Positions 60,536-64,000 of a stretch of DNA of 64,000 bases are shown one piece after another. The translations under genes were made by a program, and so were the position numbers. The notes beneath the pieces were generated by a model. It was not told the DNA's origin and did no database searches. It worked only from the letters and a program-made list of their open reading frames with translations. The DNA comes from Actinostola sp. cb2023 (Eukaryota; Cnidaria; Anthozoa; Actiniaria; Actinostolidae): positions 248,001-312,000 of the forward strand of contig JAUJYZ010000681.1 of assembly GCA_033675265.1 (NCBI GenBank), given 5' to 3'. Position 1 is the stretch's first letter, and every line of letters begins with the position of its first letter.

Positions 60536-60773
60536 GTGTTGAATAATTTTCATGTCATATGCCAAAAGTATCACAAAGTTTTATACAAATGCTATTATTT
60601 CATTTATTCTAGTTGCGTTTATTTTATTATTTAAAAATATATATAAAATAGCGACCTGGCCTGGGTCGTAGAGACTTGGTTACCAAGGGTACGTAGAGGA
60701 ATTCTGGAATGTCTGATCAAGTCTGGAAAGCCACGTAACTGTTGTACCGGTCGCTTTCACCCAGACAATTAAG

Positions 60774-61101
60774 ATGAGGGTCTATCTTTGCCTCGTTTTC
60801 CTAGCCAGCTTTTACATAGCTCATATTCTCTCTGACAAGGTAGAAAAAGAAGAAGAAAAGATCAAAATTGAAGTAACTGAAAAGCCAGAAAAATGCCCCC
60901 GTAAGACCAAAGTAGGGGATTCTCTAGCGATGCATTACACAGGGAGATTGGTTGATGGCAAGAAGTTCGACTCTAGCCACGACCGTGGGAAGACGTTCGA
61001 CTTTACACTGGGTAAAGGAATGGTGATCCAAGGCTGGGAGCAAGGCCTCTTGGATATGTGTGTTGGAGAAAAACGAAAGCTTACAATTCCACCACATTTG
61101 G
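60774..61101 (+). CDS. FKBP14: FKBP14 exon 1
   Basis: 328 nt from the ATG (context AATTAAGATG), encoding the signal peptide and most of the FKBP domain up to TIPPHL. The donor is TTGG|GTAAAT and splits an Ala codon. Confidence 0.93.
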
Positions 61102-63100
61102 GTAAATTTATATTGCTTCGAATCCATGTTCTTTTTATTCTGAGACTATTTATCGCGTTTAATTCTACTTAATATTCTAACCACAGCATCTTATTATAAC
61201 GTGAAATGTTTGGGATGATATAGTTACATGTAGGGGATAATTAGACAAAGATATCTTAGTTATAAAACACGTGTCATTTCCTAATGAATGCTCCTTGTTC
61301 TGTGACAGTACGTTAATAATTAATCTTTTTGTATGAATTGAGTAAATTGATATCAAAATCATATCAAAAGTACAAAAAAGATTGTTTAAACTTTCAATAA
61401 AAATTCGATTTGTACACGTACACTTATAATTGGAACATTGTGTTTAATAGCATTGTTTTGCTGCTTGATTAGCCATAGCTGTTACTCATTGGCTCATGAA
61501 GACTGTCAATCAGTTTATGTTTTAATTTGCCTTGATATAATCACAGTCAGAGCTTGTTTATGTATAATTACTTTACCAATGTAATGTGAAGGACATTTAT
61601 TTAACCCATTCACTCCTGAGCTATTTTAATTTTTTTAGCAATTTTCTGGACCTAATCACGCCATAGGAAATTTCGATTCCATATAAGGGGTTTCCATGGA
61701 AATCTTGACAGTTCTGAAAGCCCACGGGCACAAGTTCTCACATGTTCTTTCTTTTATCTTGGGACCTGGTTGGGGCTGGTACCTTTACCTTAAGAAGGCC
61801 AATTTTGCATTTTAGAGTGTTTTATAGCCATTATTCGCCACAGAAGCCCCCAGAACAGCATCATTAAGCTTGACTGACGTGGTAGAGACCATTCTCCTGG
61901 AAGAAATCAGGGGCGAGAAGCGATTACACAAAGAAAGCTTGGCAGTCCATTGAGATTTTCCAAAATGGCGGACTGAAATGTGAAACCGTCTCTCTGGTCT
62001 TTCTGTGGTGGATTCCAGGACCTACAAAGGCAGTTTTGTCGACTTTGGACTTATGAAGAATGCAACCAGTGCAATATTTTGCCTGTATATAGGACCGAGT
62101 GGCTCGACACTCTAAAAAAATCTTAAAAACACAAAGGGCGGGATGCTTGCTGTCGAAAAATTCCATATATTCCCGGCAACCTTTTCGAAAACACGTGTTT
62201 GTGAAAGTGGTCCTAAGGAAATGGCTATTGTTCGGCGAGTCAAAAACACTCGTTTTTTACTTCCATGAAAAACAAATTGAACTAATGCCCAGAAATCGGA
62301 CCTGTAAGTCAGTTTACTTGACGTTAAAATTTGAAGAGTTATCTAGTTGTCACTAATAACTGGCCATGAGATCGATGTTACGAAAATTCAGAAAGTTAGA
62401 ATTTTTTGGCTGGTGTAGGAGTCAATGGGTTAAAGGAATTTTCCTATCTGGTCCTCCAGCCACCCTCCCCTCCCCCACACTTTCATACTTGATCCTTTGA
62501 TATTGCAATGGATTTTGACTATTAGTTTAATACTCAGTGGAAACAGGCAAAATATGATTGAAGCAAGAAGGGTTTTTTTTCCTCCTATTTATCCTCTCCC
62601 CACCCCCTCCCTGGTGTGTCCTATCCCAGACTCTTTGAGGAGGATCCAAATATTTAAAACAAGACTCACTCCAAACCAGGAATTATTTTAGAAGCCGTCA
62701 ACTGGAAAATTCAAATTGTACTGAATCCCTGCCTTGACAATCCCCATTCATCCAGAGTAACAGACTGCTTTTTTTTCTTCTTTTACTAGCTTATGGAGAC
62801 AAAGGTGCCGGAGCTTCAATCCCACCAGGGGCCACACTTTACATGGATGTGGAACTAGTGGAAATCCAGGGCACACAGCAAGCACAGCCCAACGTTTTTG
62901 GGATGATAGACAAGGACAAGAATAAACAACTAACACATGAAGAAATCAAGAAATATCTTATTGAACAGGACAGTATGCCAAACGAAGATCCTGCTAGCCA
63001 TGACACTATTGTTTCGGAAATATTCCAGTCGGAGGACAAGAATAAAGATGGCGTTATATCATTTGAGGAGTTCTCTGGACCAAAACATGATGAACTTTAG
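60774..63100 (+). CDS. FKBP14: FKBP7/FKBP14-type ER peptidyl-prolyl isomerase, complete gene, two exons
   Basis: The two exons give 212 residues, against 211 in human FKBP14. In order: a signal peptide (about residues 1-20, hydrophobic VYLCLVFLASFYIAHIL); a charged linker; an FKBP domain (about 40-136) with HYTGRL, FDSS, VIQGWEQGL, CVGEKRKL, AYG and IPPGATL, so the rotamase pocket residues look intact; and two EF-hand loops, 150-161 (D-K-D-K-N) and 192-203 (D-K-N-K-D-G). The protein ends HDEL, an ER retention signal. Family role: folding of procollagen and other secretory proteins in the ER lumen. FKBP7 has the same layout, so this may represent the common FKBP7/FKBP14 ancestor. It is transcribed away from CABIN1. 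Confidence 0.93.
61602..62434. mobile_element. TIR element in the FKBP14 intron
   Basis: Ends TTTAACCCATTCACTCCTGA and GTAGGAGTCAATGGGTTAAA are imperfect inverted repeats about 830 bp apart. Only short frames lie inside, none recognisable. The rest of the intron (61102-61601, 62435-62789) shows nothing but poly-T and C-rich runs. Confidence 0.6.
62790..63100 (+). CDS. FKBP14: FKBP14 exon 2
   Basis: 311 nt, from acceptor TTCTTTTACTAG to the stop TAG. It completes the FKBP domain (YGDKGAGASIPPGATL), then encodes both EF-hands and the HDEL end. The open frame from the Met at 62843 is only the distal part of this exon. Confidence 0.95.
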
Positions 63101-64000
63101 ATCCCTATCCTGAATATTAGTGTGGACTATTTCAAATTACTTTTTAAAGAAATTGTATTCCATTTTGGAAGAAATGATATAAATTATAGGCAGTATATTG
63201 TTAGTCTCCTGTGCATCTGTGTCCTTTGTCGTCATACACGCAGTGCTACTATTGGAGTAACATTGCATGATGACAAAGAAACAGCCGTGAATTAAAGAGA
63301 CTACTGTATCGACTACACATTGAATCTACCATTGATTGAAATACTGATGAACTCAAAAATATTATAATGATATAAAATTATACAATATATTGCATGAAAT
63401 TGATTTAATTCTTAATAGTAAATGTTTGTTTCATCGACCTGGAACGATGAGTGCATAACATTTACTATGATGGATATATAATGTAGTTCAGTGTCTTGGA
63501 TAAGGAAGAAAGTATGAGAGAAAGAACAAAAGAAATTAAGAAGGAATCGAAAAGAGGAATGAAAAACAAAGACAATGAACAAACCAAATTTTGAAAGAAA
63601 GGAAGAGAGAATTAGAAAGAAAAACAGGAAGGATTATAGTGGTAAGACCAGTTATTGGACCCCATTATGTAGATTAATGGTATCGAGGAAAATTAACATC
63701 GATTCTCTGTGAAATGACTGCTTCAGTGAAATAAGATATTTTTTTGTGAAACGTCGGTTGATCGATATGACGTCACTTGGTTTACAAAGTTATTAATACT
63801 TTCCTCCGACCATGGAATGCAATAAAAAATTAATGCCATGTGCACTTCAAGCATCGGATCGAGTTACGTAAAGGACTTCAGGTGGGAGCCGCCTGCATGG
63901 TATCAGAGTCGCAGAGTATATAAATTTAATTTTCTGAATAATGACCAAAATGTAATTCCCCATACAAACAATCAGGCATGATATGTTGAACTACCCCTTG
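63101..64000 (+). other. FKBP14 3' flank and probable 3' UTR
   Basis: No further coding sequence is recognised. Candidate poly(A) signals are ATTAAA at 63291 and AATAAA at 63821. A purine-rich stretch (GAAAGAA-type) lies at about 63500-63640. Confidence 0.5.

Noticed and set aside
60924..61127. 67-codon minus-strand frame
   Set aside because: Antisense shadow of FKBP14 exon 1.

Overview
This window is animal (metazoan) nuclear DNA, most likely from a marine invertebrate. The evidence is short GT-AG exons of about 30-200 bp, AT-rich introns, many palindromic miniature transposons and very large tandem arrays. No bacterial genes, operons or CRISPR arrays are present. I cannot name the species.

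Two genes are recognisable, arranged head to head. On the minus strand, 36 coding exons between 59936 and 14712 join with matching codon phases at every junction. They encode the first 991 residues of a calcineurin-binding protein cabin-1 (CABIN1) orthologue, a TPR-rich HIRA-complex and calcineurin partner. The C-terminal part is not here, so the gene should run past position 1. On the plus strand, two exons (60774-61101 and 62790-63100) encode a complete 212-residue FKBP7/FKBP14-type ER peptidyl-prolyl isomerase: signal peptide, FKBP domain, two EF-hands and a C-terminal HDEL signal. The two start codons are 837 bp apart with a palindromic element between them.

Tandem arrays, nearly all in CABIN1 introns, make up about 40 percent of the window. 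From left to right: a 64-bp satellite (1-12187); a 21-bp array (16415-18316); 45-bp and 25-bp G/T-rich arrays (18602-20850); a 31-bp array (24999-28980); a 40-bp array (32890-33065); a 15-bp array (34636-35066); a 55-bp array with two sequence classes (40149-42730); a roughly 75-bp array (45150-45390); and a 74-bp array (49210-51309). The 74-bp array is made of copies of the 3' half of CABIN1 exon 10 together with its splice donor. A 33-nt CABIN1 microexon (18461-18493) sits in a 285-bp gap between two arrays.

The remaining intronic sequence is packed with terminal-inverted-repeat and foldback elements. Several families recur: four copies of a GTCGTTTTCGTATGAGTGGG-ended element, three copies of a GTCATTCTCAAAAAGGTTGT-ended element, two hairpin elements, and elements ending in CACAGGCAGCCCAAC. 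The 31-bp satellite lies inside a member of the last family and its unit resembles subterminal repeats of a second, unexpanded member, so its origin can be traced within this window. All long open frames inside the arrays are artefacts of repeat periodicity.
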